Below, one piece after another: positions 1 through 9,239 of a DNA stretch of 43,131 bases. The notes under the pieces were generated by a model. The model saw only the letters and a list, made by a program, of their open reading frames with translations. It did no database searches and was not told the origin of the DNA. Origin of the DNA: Bryobacterales bacterium (GTDB lineage: Bacteria > Acidobacteriota > Terriglobia > Bryobacterales > Bryobacteraceae). The stretch covers positions 27,504 to 70,634 of the forward strand of contig PMKM01000024.1 of the NCBI GenBank assembly GCA_003157745.1, in the 5' to 3' direction. The translations under genes and the position numbers were made by a program. Each line of letters begins with the position of its first letter. Position 1 is the first letter of the stretch.

Positions 1-1490
1 ACCGTTCGTCGATCCAGCCCCAGGCGTCTGGCGGTCTCTTCATAGCTGCCTGTCCTGCCATAGATACACGCGCAATACCGGCACAGCAGTTGCTCCGCCG
101 TTAGTTCGCCGGCACGAAACGCGTGGGCTAACTCGTCCTCCGGATCGCGCACAGGCTGCGCGGATGGCTTATAGTCGCGGCGGATCAGGACGTTTCTCAC
201 GCACTGTTCCAACTCGCGATAGTTGCCCGGCCAGCGGTAAGTCGGCCCCAGGTTCCGTTCCACCCATGTCACCGCCTCCGCCGCGAACTCTTCCGCCTCC
301 GCTCCGGCAACCTTGCGCGCCATGTAGACCACCAACTCGCGCAGCATCTGCGGCGAGTCCGCCAGTTGTTGCTCGAGCGACGGCGTCGAGATCTGATCGG
401 AACAGAGCCGATAGTACAGGTCTTCGCGAAACCGCCCCTGCCGAATCTCCGCGGCCAGGTCGCGATGGGTCGCGGCAATCAGTTTCCCCTGAAACCGGCG
501 GCTGCCCGTGTCCCCCACCGCATGGAATGTTCGCGTCTCAATCACGCGCAGCAACTTCACCTGTATCGCCAGGTCCATGTCTCCCAGTTCATCCAGAAAG
601 ACGCTTCCCAACTCCGAACACGTCTCGAGCCATCCCTTGCGGTCGACCACCGCACCCGTGAACGCGCCGCGCCGGTGTCCGAAGAGCTCCGATTCCACCA
701 GCGTCGGCGACAGCGCCGAAATGTTGATCGGAAAGAACGACGCCGCGTCGTCGTCGGCGAATGTCATCCGGCGCCCGTCGAACCGGAGATACCGCGACTG
801 CGCGACAGCTCGCGCCACCAGTTCCTTGCCCGTACCGGACGGTCCCGTGATCAGTGTCACGAACTCGCTCATCCGTTCGAACAGCGTCCGCCGGTACCGC
901 CGCATGTCATGTGTGAAAATCGACTGCCACACCGCCGCACGCAGCCGCGCCGCCGGCACCGAGTTACCAATGATGTCCCGGAATATCCGCTCGAAGGCGC
1001 ACTGTATCTGCCGGAAACACGCGAACGTGTGCACTGGCTCGTAGCACGAGGGCAGCGGTCGCGTCTCGATCTCGAGGAAGTACGCCCAATCCGCGCGGAA
1101 CTGCTCGTAGAATCGCCAGCGCGCCGCCCCCGCCTCCCGCGCCGTGCCAAACTCGGCCTCGAAAAAGCGCGCATAGTAGCGTTGATACAGCAGGCTCAGC
1201 ACTGCCTCCTCATACAGCATCAGGTCCTGCCGATTCGCCGCCACCCCCGTAGTCAGTTTCCGCCTCAGCCGCGGACACAGTTCCTCCATCCGCGCGGCGA
1301 TCCGCCATACATTCGACCGGCGCCGGTCCGGCTCGTCCACCGAAAAACTCCACACCGGCTCGTCCTCCACGCATTCCGCGCCCAGCGCCGCGCGTTCATG
1401 CCGCAGCCGCTCCGGCAGAAACGGATTGCAAAACGCCAGGTTCGAAGCGGCGCGGAGAAACCCCCGCTCGGAGGACGAGAGAAAGGTCAT
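1..1490 (-). CDS. Sigma-54-dependent transcriptional activator (AAA+ EBP), 3' end cut by window edge
   Basis: This reading frame is open from an ATG at 1490 to the left edge, giving 496 codons with no stop. The AAA+ core is complete. It has a Walker A motif, GPSGTGKE, at about residues 216-223. It has the sigma-54 contact loop GAFTGA at 275-280, Walker B VFLDE at 297-301 and WPGN at 420-423. A Fis-type helix-turn-helix begins around residue 463 and is cut by the edge. The first 200 residues match no receiver, GAF, PAS or FHA domain that I recognise, so the input signal is unknown. No clear Shine-Dalgarno precedes the ATG. A -10-like TACAAT (plus-strand 1502-1507) lies just upstream inside a palindromic element. 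The gene is divergent from the lipid block that starts at 1637, so local control of that block is a reasonable guess but is not shown. Confidence 0.9.
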   Translation of the reverse strand, partial: MTFLSSSERGFLRAASNLAFCNPFLPERLRHERAALGAECVEDEPVWSFSVDEPDRRRSNVWRIAARMEELCPRLRRKLTTGVAANRQDLMLYEEAVLSLLYQRYYARFFEAEFGTAREAGAARWRFYEQFRADWAYFLEIETRPLPSCYEPVHTFACFRQIQCAFERIFRDIIGNSVPAARLRAAVWQSIFTHDMRRYRRTLFERMSEFVTLITGPSGTGKELVARAVAQSRYLRFDGRRMTFADDDAASFFPINISALSPTLVESELFGHRRGAFTGAVVDRKGWLETCSELGSVFLDELGDMDLAIQVKLLRVIETRTFHAVGDTGSRRFQGKLIAATHRDLAAEIRQGRFREDLYYRLCSDQISTPSLEQQLADSPQMLRELVVYMARKVAGAEAEEFAAEAVTWVERNLGPTYRWPGNYRELEQCVRNVLIRRDYKPSAQPVRDPEDELAHAFRAGELTAEQLLCRYCACIYGRTGSYEETARRLGLDRRT

Positions 1491-1493
1491 GGT

Positions 1494-1529
1494 ATGCATT
1501 CATTGTACAGCCACCAGCATGGAATGTAC
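1494..1529. promoter_or_regulatory. Imperfect palindromic element in the divergent promoter region (copy A)
   Basis: The right half is TGGAATGTAC at 1520-1529. The left half, at 1494-1503, is a weak inverted match, and the spacer is 16 bases. The same architecture occurs at 9204-9239, where the arms are perfect; the two elements agree at about 25 of 36 positions and share GTACAGC in the spacer. The left part overlaps a possible TACAAT -10 box of the sigma-54 activator gene, which would suit an operator. Confidence 0.4.
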
Positions 1530-1620
1530 CTCGCCACGCTGTCCGGCAACGTCCACCTCCGCTAACTCATTGCAATCGCAGCTTCGCCGCCCCGGCATCT
1601 CGCGTGTATCAATCATCTCG

Positions 1621-1626
1621 TATGAT
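1621..1626 (+). promoter_or_regulatory. Possible -10 box (TATGAT) of the acyltransferase fusion gene
   Basis: TATGAT lies 10 bases before the ATG at 1637. There is no convincing -35 hexamer at normal spacing and no Shine-Dalgarno, so any transcript would have a leader of only a few bases. Support is limited to the match and the spacing. Confidence 0.3.
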
Positions 1627-1636
1627 TGGTAATTCG

Positions 1637-4600
1637 ATGGCAACCGCGACCACCCAGGGCAGCTTCGGCAGACTTCTCCGGCAACGAGGTGTGCAGCCCT
1701 TCCTCTGGACCCAGTTCCTCGGCGCGTTCAACGACAACGTCTACAAGATCGTCGTTTCCATGCGCGCCGTCCACGTGGCCGCGTCCAGCGGATCGTCGAG
1801 CGTGTATCTCTCGCTCGCCGGCGCCGTCTTCGTCGTCCCGTTCCTCCTCTTCTCCGGCTACTCCGGCCACCTGGCGGACGCGGTCAGCAAGCGCACCGTG
1901 CTCATTGCGGTCAAGGTCTTCGAGATCGCCGTCATGTTGCTGGGACTGGCCGCGTTCTTTTCGACCCGCATTGAATTGATGCTCGCCGTGCTCTTCCTGA
2001 TGGCGCTCCACTCCACCGTCTTCAGCCCGGCCAAGTACGGCATCGTCCCCGAAATGCTCGCCGACGAGGATCTCTCGCGCGCCAACGCCCTGCTCGAAAT
2101 GAGCACCTTCGTCGCCATCGTCGTCGGCACCTCCATCGGCTCCTTCCTCTTCGTCACCTGGAAATACCGGCCATGGAACATGGGGCTCGCCATGGTGGCC
2201 GTAGCCGTGGCCGGCCTCGCCACCAGCCTCCGCATCGCCCGCGTCCGCCCGGCGGGCTGCACCTCGCCGTTTCGCCTGAATCCATTTTCCGAAGTGATCA
2301 CCGGCACCAGGCACCTGCTCGCGGACCGCCCGCTGTGGCTCACCGTCCTCGCGATCTCGTATTTCTGGTTTCTCGGCGCCCTCTTTCAGATGGACCTGCT
2401 GCTGTTCGGCAGCGAGGTCTTACACGCGACCGACCTGCGAATCGGCCTCTTGGTCACATGCCTCGCCGTCGGAATCGGCGCCGGTAGCATGTTGGCCGGA
2501 CGCCTCTCGGGCGATAAGGTCGAACTCGGCCTGGTGCCCCTCGGTTCCGTGTTGATGGCGGTCTTCTCCGTCCTTCTGTACGCGGCGCGAGGCTCCTACC
2601 ACTGGTCCGCGGCGACGCTCGCGCTGCTCGGCGCTGCGAGCGGTCTCTTTATCGTGCCCCTCAACGCCTATCTCCAGCAGCGCGCCGGCGTTCACGAAAA
2701 GGGCCGTCTCATCGCCACCAACAATTTCTATAACACCGTCGGCGTGCTGATTGCCTCGGCCACTCTCTGGCTCTTTCACGACCGGCTGCATGTCTCGCCC
2801 GATAAGTTGATCCTGATTTTCGGCCTCGCCACCCTGGGCGTCACAGCTTACATCGTCACCGTCGTTCCCGATTTCCTGGTTCGCTTCGTGCTCTGGATGG
2901 CCACCCACTCGGTCTTCCGCATCCGCATCGCCGGCTCCGAGAACGTGCCCTTCCGCGGGCCCGCCCTGTTGGTCTCGAACCACATCTCGCATGTGGACGG
3001 CTTGTTGATCGGCGCCTCGCTGCAGCGCTTCGTCCGCTTCATGGTCTGGCGGCCTTTCTACGACATGAAAATGCTTCACTGGCTTTTCCGTCTGACCAAT
3101 GCGATTCCCGTCGGCACCCGCTCGCCGCGCGAGGCTATCGAGGCCGTTCGCCGCGCACGCCGCGAACTCGCCGCCGGCGAAGTAGTTTGTATCTTCGCCG
3201 AAGGCGCCATCAGCCGCACCGGCAACTTACTGCCGTTCAAGGCCGGCCTCGAGACCATCGTCGCCGGCACCGGCGTCCCTATCGTGCCCGTGCATCTCGA
3301 TCGCCTGTGGGGCAGCATCTTCAGTTTTGAGCGCGGTAAGTTTTTCTGGAAATGGCCGCGCCACATTCCCTACCCCGTCACCGTTTCCTTCGGTCGCCCG
3401 CTCCCCTCCACCGCGACCGCGTCTCAGGTCCGCCAGGCCATTCTCGAACTGGGCAGCGACGCCGTCGAAGCGCGTAAGTCGCGCCACGACGTGTTACCGG
3501 CGCGCTTCATCCGTTCCGCGCGCAAGAACTGGTCGAAATTCGCCATGGCCGATTCCGCCGGTCGCGAAGCGACTTACGGCCGCGCGCTCTCTGGCAGCCT
3601 GCTCATCGCCGATTGGCTCCGCCTCCACCGCCCAGCCGACGACATGGTCGGCGTCCTGTTGCCGCCTTCCGTCGCCGGCGCCCTGGTCAACGTCGGCCTC
3701 GTCATGGCGGCGAAGAAGCCGGTGAATCTCAACTTCACCGCCGGCCGCGCCGGCATGGCCGCCGTCGTCGATCAGTGCCAGATCCGCACCACCATCACCT
3801 CGCGAATGTTTCTCTCGAAGGCTAAGTTGGACACGGTCGATGGCGCCGTCTATGTCGAAGACATCCTCGCCGCCGCGGGCACCGCCGCGAAGGCCGCCGC
3901 CTGGTTGCGCGCGCGCCTGATGCCGAAATACTTCCTCCTCCGCCGCTACTCCCGGCAACCGCAGACGCCCGATTCCGTCGCCGCCGTCGTCTTCTCCAGT
4001 GGCAGCACCGGCGTTCCCAAAGGCGTCATGCTGTCCCACTACAACCTCATCTCCGATATCGAATCCATCGCCCAGGTGTTCTGGATCGATGGTCGCGACC
4101 GCATCGTCGGCACCCTCCCTTTCTTCCATTCCTTCGGTTTCACCGTCACCATCTGGTTCCCGCTCGTCAGCGGCTGCGGCGTCGTCTACCACCACGACCC
4201 GCTCGACGCCAAGACCATCGGCGCCATGGTCGAAAAACACAAAGGCACGTTTCTGCTTTCCACCCCGACCTTCTGCGCCAACTTCGTCCGCAAGTGCTCC
4301 CGCCAGCAGCTTGCCTCTCTGCGCTTCGTTTTGGTCGGCGCCGAAAAGCTGCGCGATCAGACCGCCCACGCTTTCGAGACCAGGTTCGGCGTCAAGTTAC
4401 TCGAGGGTTATGGCTGCACCGAAATGTCCCCCGTCATCTGCGTGAATGCCCCGGATTTTCGCGATGGCAACGACTCCCAGGCCGGCTCCAGGACGGGCAC
4501 CGTGGGCTATCCATTACCGGGCGTCGCCGTGAAAATCGTCGACCCGGATACCCGAGCCGCCTTGCCGCCGAACCGCGAAGGACTACTCCTCGCCAAGGGC

Positions 4601-5098
4601 GCCAACCGCATGTTAGGTTACCTTGGTAACTCCGTACTAACTGAGTCGGTAACTCGCGATGGCTGGTATGTTACTGGAGATATCGCCTCCGTCGACGACG
4701 AAGGATTCATCCGCATCACCGACCGGCTTTCGCGTTTCAGCAAAATCGCCGGCGAAATGGTGCCTCATCTCAGGATTGAAGATGCCGTCGCCGATATTCT
4801 CGGCGGCCCGGCGTGCGTCGTCACCGGCGTGCCCGACTCGCACCGCGGCGAACGCCTCGCCCTGCTCTACACCGACGCCGCCATCGCGCCCCGCGAGCTC
4901 TGGCGCCGCCTCTCCGCAACCACTCTCCCCGCGTTGTGGGTTCCCAAACGCGAGGACATCTTTCAGGTGCCAACCCTGCCCCTCCTCGGCACCGGCAAGC
5001 TCGACCTGCGCGCCATCCGCGCCCAGGCGGCCAGCCTGATGGAACGTGCTCGAGAAGATGAAATGGCGGCTTCGCAGCCGGAGAAGGAACGGCCGTAA
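1637..5098 (+). CDS. aas: MFS transporter / PlsC acyltransferase / acyl-ACP synthetase fusion (LplT-Aas type)
   Basis: The 1153-residue protein joins three activities that are two proteins (LplT and Aas) in E. coli. Residues 1 to about 420 are a 12-helix MFS transporter of the lysophospholipid flippase type. A PlsC acyltransferase follows, with NHISHVD (the HX4D motif) at about 448-454 and FAEGAISRTG at about 520. The C-terminal half is an AMP-forming acyl-acyl-carrier synthetase. Its P-loop SSGSTGVPKG is at about 787, GYGCTEMSP follows near 925, and the catalytic lysine is in GTGKLDLR near 1121. The expected job is to flip lysophospholipid inward and re-acylate it with an ACP-linked fatty acid at the inner membrane. 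I chose the ATG at 1637 because it directly precedes the conserved region; an in-frame ATG at 1622 is possible. The stop abuts the next start codon, so the two genes are probably cotranscribed. Confidence 0.9.
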   Translation: MATATTQGSFGRLLRQRGVQPFLWTQFLGAFNDNVYKIVVSMRAVHVAASSGSSSVYLSLAGAVFVVPFLLFSGYSGHLADAVSKRTVLIAVKVFEIAVMLLGLAAFFSTRIELMLAVLFLMALHSTVFSPAKYGIVPEMLADEDLSRANALLEMSTFVAIVVGTSIGSFLFVTWKYRPWNMGLAMVAVAVAGLATSLRIARVRPAGCTSPFRLNPFSEVITGTRHLLADRPLWLTVLAISYFWFLGALFQMDLLLFGSEVLHATDLRIGLLVTCLAVGIGAGSMLAGRLSGDKVELGLVPLGSVLMAVFSVLLYAARGSYHWSAATLALLGAASGLFIVPLNAYLQQRAGVHEKGRLIATNNFYNTVGVLIASATLWLFHDRLHVSPDKLILIFGLATLGVTAYIVTVVPDFLVRFVLWMATHSVFRIRIAGSENVPFRGPALLVSNHISHVDGLLIGASLQRFVRFMVWRPFYDMKMLHWLFRLTNAIPVGTRSPREAIEAVRRARRELAAGEVVCIFAEGAISRTGNLLPFKAGLETIVAGTGVPIVPVHLDRLWGSIFSFERGKFFWKWPRHIPYPVTVSFGRPLPSTATASQVRQAILELGSDAVEARKSRHDVLPARFIRSARKNWSKFAMADSAGREATYGRALSGSLLIADWLRLHRPADDMVGVLLPPSVAGALVNVGLVMAAKKPVNLNFTAGRAGMAAVVDQCQIRTTITSRMFLSKAKLDTVDGAVYVEDILAAAGTAAKAAAWLRARLMPKYFLLRRYSRQPQTPDSVAAVVFSSGSTGVPKGVMLSHYNLISDIESIAQVFWIDGRDRIVGTLPFFHSFGFTVTIWFPLVSGCGVVYHHDPLDAKTIGAMVEKHKGTFLLSTPTFCANFVRKCSRQQLASLRFVLVGAEKLRDQTAHAFETRFGVKLLEGYGCTEMSPVICVNAPDFRDGNDSQAGSRTGTVGYPLPGVAVKIVDPDTRAALPPNREGLLLAKGANRMLGYLGNSVLTESVTRDGWYVTGDIASVDDEGFIRITDRLSRFSKIAGEMVPHLRIEDAVADILGGPACVVTGVPDSHRGERLALLYTDAAIAPRELWRRLSATTLPALWVPKREDIFQVPTLPLLGTGKLDLRAIRAQAASLMERAREDEMAASQPEKERP

Positions 5099-8000
5099 AT
5101 GGAACCCATTACGTTAATCATTCTTCTGGCGATGCTGGCGGTGCCAGTGATCGTGGTCGTGCGCTGGGTCGTCCTCTCGCAGCGCTTCACCGAACTCGAG
5201 CGCCGCATCGCGGAGGTATCGCAAGACCAGGTCACTCGCGGCGAACTCGCCGACCTGCTCCGTCGAGTCTACCAACTCGAGGGCAACGTGGCCGGAATGA
5301 AACCCGCACAGCCAACTCCGCCGCCGCAACCGAAACCCGCGCCGCCGGTCAAGCCGGAGCCCGTCTTCGCTCCACCGTTGCCGCGTCCCGTGACGCTCGC
5401 TCCCGAGTTGCCCAAGACACCGCGAGAGCCCATTCCCATACCGCCGCTTGCCGCCGCGCAGGCCTCCGTGATCGCCTCCCAGCCCGCGCCCGCTCTCCTG
5501 AGCCGCGACCGTGAGGGAGCCGTCGAAAAGCCTGTTCCACAAGCTCCTCCCGCCAGGCCGCCAGCCATTCCGCCTCCCCCCTTCCTCTCCGGGCCGCCAA
5601 TCGCCAAGCCCGAGCCCGCGCGCCCCGCCCGCAGCAGCGAGGAGTGGGAGGCCGTGGTCGGCGGCAACTGGCTCAACAAGCTCGGCATCTTCGTCCTCGT
5701 CATCGCCATCGCGCTCTTTCTCGGCTATTCCTTTACCCAAATGGGGCCCGCCGGCCGCTCCACCATCGGCCTCGTGGTCAGCCTCGCACTGCTCTTGGGC
5801 GGCGTCGTTCTCGAACGGCGCGCGCGTTACGTCCTCTTCGGACGCGGTCTCATCAGCGGCGGTTGGGCCGGCTTGTATCTGACCGTCTACGCCATGCAGG
5901 CCGTCGACGCCGCCAAGGTCATTTATAACCCCATCCTTGGCGCCGTTCTGCTGCTCGCCGTCGCCACCGGCATGGTGGTCCACTCGTTGCGATACCGCGT
6001 CCAGGCGCTCACCGGTCTCGCTTATGCCGCCGCTTTCGGTGCCCTGGCGCTCACTCCTGTAACTGCGCTTTCGGTGATCGCGCTCATTCCGCTCGCCGGT
6101 TCGTTGCTTGTCATCGCCTACCGCTTCTCCTGGTCCGGCACGGCCCTGTTCGGCCTCATCGCCACCTACGCAACCTGCGCATCCCGCGGCGATAACGGCG
6201 CGCCCCTCTGGTCCACCCAATCCGTCTTCGCCGCCTATTGGCTTCTCTTTGAGGCTTACGATTTGCTGCGCGCCCGCCGCCGTTCCAGCCATCCCGCCGA
6301 GTTGGCCATCCTGCCGCTCAACGCGCTCGCCTTCGCCGCGCTCTCTTACGCGAAGTGGTCGGCCGCGCGTCCCGCGGATATCTACCTGCTCGCCGCCGGC
6401 ATCGCCGCCGCCTATCTCGCCGATACCATTCTGCGCGCCGTTCTGCGTCCGCCATCCAGCTTTCCGCCCGAGACCACCACGCTCGAACGCGTCTTCGCCG
6501 GTGGCTATGAAGGCCCCATCACGCTCGCCGCCGCTTGCTCCGTCGTCGCCGCCCTGTTGAAGCTCCATGGCCAGACCGTGAACGCCGTCCTCCTCGGCGA
6601 AGCCGAAGCGCTCTTTCTCGCCGCGCTCGTTTTCCGTCAGGATTATCCGCGCCGCCTCGCCGGCACGCTCTTCGCATCGCTCGGAGTGAAGCTCTTCTTT
6701 ACCGACATTCCCGCTGCCGGCGTCGTCCACTTCGCCCGCCAGACTCTACAGGATTGGACCCCCAACGCCGCTGTCGCCGCGTTCATTTTCTATTGCAACC
6801 GCGCCCTCCGCAAACCGGCGCGAACCTATGGCTTCGCCGCCTCCGCCCTGGTCGCCCTGGTGCTCGGCTTCGAGATTCCTCTGCGCTACCTCGGCGTAAC
6901 CTGGCTGGGCTTTGCCGCCCTGCTCTTCCTGTTCGGCTGGCGATTCCGCCTGTCCGATTTCAGACTCCAGGGCTATCTCTCGGGCATCCTGGCACTCGGC
7001 GCCGTCTGGCTACTCCAGGATGAAATCTCCGCCGGCGCAGCCCCGGCTTGGCCGCTCGCCTGGATTCCGCTCGCCGTCTCAGCCGCAGTCGCCTACTTGG
7101 CCGCGCTCTGCGCCCTCCGCTCCGGGGCCGATCGCTTTGCCCAAACCGAGCGCACCTTCCTGCAAGCCGTCGCCGCCGCCGTTGCCAGCGCCGCCTCCGC
7201 CGCCCTGCTCTGGAAGGTCCTCCCCGCCGTCTACCTCGGCCCCGCCTGGATTGCGCTCGCCATCCTCGCGCTCGAACTCGGTTTGCGCCGCTGGCCCGCC
7301 GACCTCCGGCCCCACGCCCACATCCTCGCCGCGCTCGGCGCCTTGCAAGTCTGGTTCGTCACCGTGCTCCCGTTCCACTCGCTCGTCCGCACCGATGAGC
7401 GCTTCGCCATCGCCGCTGCCGCGCTCGCCGCCTACTCCTTCGCCACGCGTTTCTTCTTCGCCACCCCGGACCAGGCCCCGGCACGCGAATCCCGCGGCGC
7501 CGTCAACATCGCCTCCTCCTGTGGCTCGCTCTTTGTGTTGGTGGAACTCTGGGCGCTCCTACCCTCGCTCGCCGTCGCGCCCGCCTGGGCCTTGTTCGCG
7601 CTCGTGCTTATGGAAATCGGTCTTCGCGCCAATCTTCCCGCCGTCCGCGTGCAGGGTCATCTGGTTGCCGCCACCGCATTCACCCGTCTTTGCTCGGCCA
7701 ACCTGGAACCGGGCGGATATGTTTATGGCGTGTCGCAACGCGTGTGGACCGTCTCGGTCGTGATCGCCTCCCATTATTTCGCATGGTGGCGCCAGGGCCG
7801 ATCGAGCCACCAACTCGGCGAACCCGAGCGCGGCCTCGGGCGCGCTTACCTGTATACCGCCGCCGGTCTCATCGCGGGCTTGCTGTATCTCGAACTGCGC
7901 CCGCCATTCGTCGCGGTCGCTTGGGCCTTACTCGCTCTCCTGTTTCTCTCCGCCGGCCGCTTCCGCCGCTTACCCGACCTTCGCTATCAGAGTTACGCGC

Positions 8001-8488
8001 TTGCCGCGGTCGCCTTCACCCGCGCGATGGCTCTCGAGTTATTCCCCGCCCTCACTTTCTCGAGCTCCGCACAGCGCATCGCCGTCGGCGCGGTAGTCGT
8101 CGCCTGCCTCTTCGTCGCGCAGTTCCTCGTCCCGCGCACCGAGGAGAAATCCGCGGCAGACTTCGGCGCGCGCCTCTTCCTATCGCTGCTCGCCACGTGC
8201 CTGGCGACGGCGCTGTTGTATCAGGAGGTCTCCGGCAGCATGTTGACCGTAGCCTGGGGCCTCGAAGGCGCATTTCTGCTCGGCGCCGGCTTCCCCCTCC
8301 GCGACCGCACCATGCGCCTCTCCGGCCTCGCCCTCTTCCTGATCTGCATCGGAAAATTGTTCGCCTATGACTTACGAAACCTCGAAACGCTCTACCGCAT
8401 TCTGTCTTTCTTCGTCTTAGGTGTGATCCTGCTCGGCGTCTCCTGGATCTATACGCGCTTTCGCGATCGCATCAGCCAGTACTTATAG
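5099..8488 (+). CDS. DUF2339 multi-pass membrane protein
   Basis: The 1129-residue protein has three parts. Residues 1-65 are an N-terminal membrane segment and a short coiled coil rich in Glu, Arg and Leu. Residues 66-175 are a Pro/Ala-rich linker. After EEWEAVVGGNWLNKLG comes a very long hydrophobic region with more than 25 likely helices, as expected for DUF2339. The function of the family is not established; it is found in many bacteria and is sometimes linked to the cell envelope. The ATG directly follows the TAA of the upstream gene, and GAGAAGGA lies 10-17 bases before it, which supports the start and translational coupling. The linker contains SRDREGAV, encoded by a copy of a dispersed repeat (5500-5523). 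The gene sits between lipid-related genes, so a role in membrane composition is possible but is inference. Confidence 0.85.
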   Translation: MEPITLIILLAMLAVPVIVVVRWVVLSQRFTELERRIAEVSQDQVTRGELADLLRRVYQLEGNVAGMKPAQPTPPPQPKPAPPVKPEPVFAPPLPRPVTLAPELPKTPREPIPIPPLAAAQASVIASQPAPALLSRDREGAVEKPVPQAPPARPPAIPPPPFLSGPPIAKPEPARPARSSEEWEAVVGGNWLNKLGIFVLVIAIALFLGYSFTQMGPAGRSTIGLVVSLALLLGGVVLERRARYVLFGRGLISGGWAGLYLTVYAMQAVDAAKVIYNPILGAVLLLAVATGMVVHSLRYRVQALTGLAYAAAFGALALTPVTALSVIALIPLAGSLLVIAYRFSWSGTALFGLIATYATCASRGDNGAPLWSTQSVFAAYWLLFEAYDLLRARRRSSHPAELAILPLNALAFAALSYAKWSAARPADIYLLAAGIAAAYLADTILRAVLRPPSSFPPETTTLERVFAGGYEGPITLAAACSVVAALLKLHGQTVNAVLLGEAEALFLAALVFRQDYPRRLAGTLFASLGVKLFFTDIPAAGVVHFARQTLQDWTPNAAVAAFIFYCNRALRKPARTYGFAASALVALVLGFEIPLRYLGVTWLGFAALLFLFGWRFRLSDFRLQGYLSGILALGAVWLLQDEISAGAAPAWPLAWIPLAVSAAVAYLAALCALRSGADRFAQTERTFLQAVAAAVASAASAALLWKVLPAVYLGPAWIALAILALELGLRRWPADLRPHAHILAALGALQVWFVTVLPFHSLVRTDERFAIAAAALAAYSFATRFFFATPDQAPARESRGAVNIASSCGSLFVLVELWALLPSLAVAPAWALFALVLMEIGLRANLPAVRVQGHLVAATAFTRLCSANLEPGGYVYGVSQRVWTVSVVIASHYFAWWRQGRSSHQLGEPERGLGRAYLYTAAGLIAGLLYLELRPPFVAVAWALLALLFLSAGRFRRLPDLRYQSYALAAVAFTRAMALELFPALTFSSSAQRIAVGAVVVACLFVAQFLVPRTEEKSAADFGARLFLSLLATCLATALLYQEVSGSMLTVAWGLEGAFLLGAGFPLRDRTMRLSGLALFLICIGKLFAYDLRNLETLYRILSFFVLGVILLGVSWIYTRFRDRISQYL
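5500..5523 (+). repeat. In-frame copy of the dispersed GAGCCGCGACC repeat
   Basis: GAGCCGCGACCGTGAGGGAG followed by CCGT encodes the peptide SRDREGAV in the proline-rich linker of the DUF2339 protein. Its reverse complement resembles the intergenic copies at 13741-13771 and 13857-13887, where CTCTGG replaces the CTCACGG part. The copy keeps the reading frame and sits in a region that tolerates insertions. Confidence 0.55.
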
Positions 8489-8497
8489 AGGATCACT

Positions 8498-9232
8498 ATG
8501 CAGTTATTCGGATCCCTCCACATCTCGCTGCTGATTGCGATCTTGGTAATCGCCGTCGCACTTCCCGTCCTGTGCCGGCGCGGCTTCGTCTCCATGCGCG
8601 GCGCACGCCTGGCACTCGGCTCGGCGCTCGCCGCCAACGAACTCACATGGTGGGTCTTTCGTTACTCCCGCGAAGGCATCCGCGCCGCCAACCTTCCCCT
8701 GCAGTTGTGCGACCTCACCGTCTGGCTCGCCGTCCTCGGGTGTCTCACCGTCGTCCCCGCCATCGTCGAGTTCGGTTACTTCGCCGGCATCGGTGGCGCC
8801 GGCATGGCCCTGCTCACGCCGAATCTATGGTCGCGTTGGCCGAATTACCAGGCCGTCTATTTCTTTATCGCGCACGGCGGCATCGTCGTCGCCGTCGCCC
8901 TGCTCGCCTTCGGCGGCTTCGCGCCGTTTCGCCCCCGCGCCGTCTGGCGCGCCTTCGGCCTCTTGCTCGCCTATGCCGCGATTGTCGGCGCGTTCAATGC
9001 CGCCACCGGCAGCAATTTCATGTTCCTCTGCCACCGCCCCGCCAATCCATCTCTCCTCGATAGCATGGGCCCATGGCCCTGGTACATCGTCGCCGCCGCC
9101 GCTACAACCCTCGCCTGCTTCTGGCTGTTATGGCTGCCCGTCAGACATGTGCGCAACTGGCCTCGAATCGCCGGCGCCACCAACCAACCCTCCGCGGACG
9201 GCCGTACATTTCACGTACAGCACCATGCATGA
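8498..9232 (+). CDS. YwaF / TIGR02206 family integral membrane protein
   Basis: The 244-residue protein has six to seven hydrophobic helices. Hallmarks of the TIGR02206/YwaF family are visible: LPLQLCDLTVWLA near residue 67, a run like TGSNFMFLCHRPANPSLLD near 170, and MGPWPWYI just after it. The molecular function of the family is unknown. The start is supported by AGAGGA 6 bases before the ATG, and the gene begins only 9 bases after the DUF2339 stop, so it is the third gene of the same operon. Its stop codon lies inside the perfect inverted repeat at 9204-9239. The last 20 residues are hydrophilic and probably cytoplasmic. Confidence 0.85.
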   Translation: MQLFGSLHISLLIAILVIAVALPVLCRRGFVSMRGARLALGSALAANELTWWVFRYSREGIRAANLPLQLCDLTVWLAVLGCLTVVPAIVEFGYFAGIGGAGMALLTPNLWSRWPNYQAVYFFIAHGGIVVAVALLAFGGFAPFRPRAVWRAFGLLLAYAAIVGAFNAATGSNFMFLCHRPANPSLLDSMGPWPWYIVAAAATTLACFWLLWLPVRHVRNWPRIAGATNQPSADGRTFHVQHHA

Positions 9233-9239
9233 AATGTAC
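9204..9239. promoter_or_regulatory. Perfect 10-bp inverted repeat upstream of the ceramidase-like gene (copy B)
   Basis: GTACATTTCA at 9204-9213 and TGAAATGTAC at 9230-9239 are exact reverse complements separated by 16 bases. The element spans the stop codon of the YwaF-family gene and lies 91 bases before the ceramidase ATG. It is AT-rich compared with its surroundings. No T-run follows, so it looks more like an operator than a terminator. Copy A at 1494-1529 has the same size and spacing. Confidence 0.5.

Noticed and set aside
1530-1637. Possible sigma-54 promoter before the acyltransferase fusion
   Set aside because: TTGCA occurs, but no GG lies 10 bases before the GC; the pattern does not fit.
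5114-6730. A 538-codon open frame antisense to the DUF2339 gene
   Set aside because: It is a composition shadow of a GC-rich gene, with Gly/Glu/Arg-rich sequence and no domain; the sense frame has clear membrane helices and a ribosome site.
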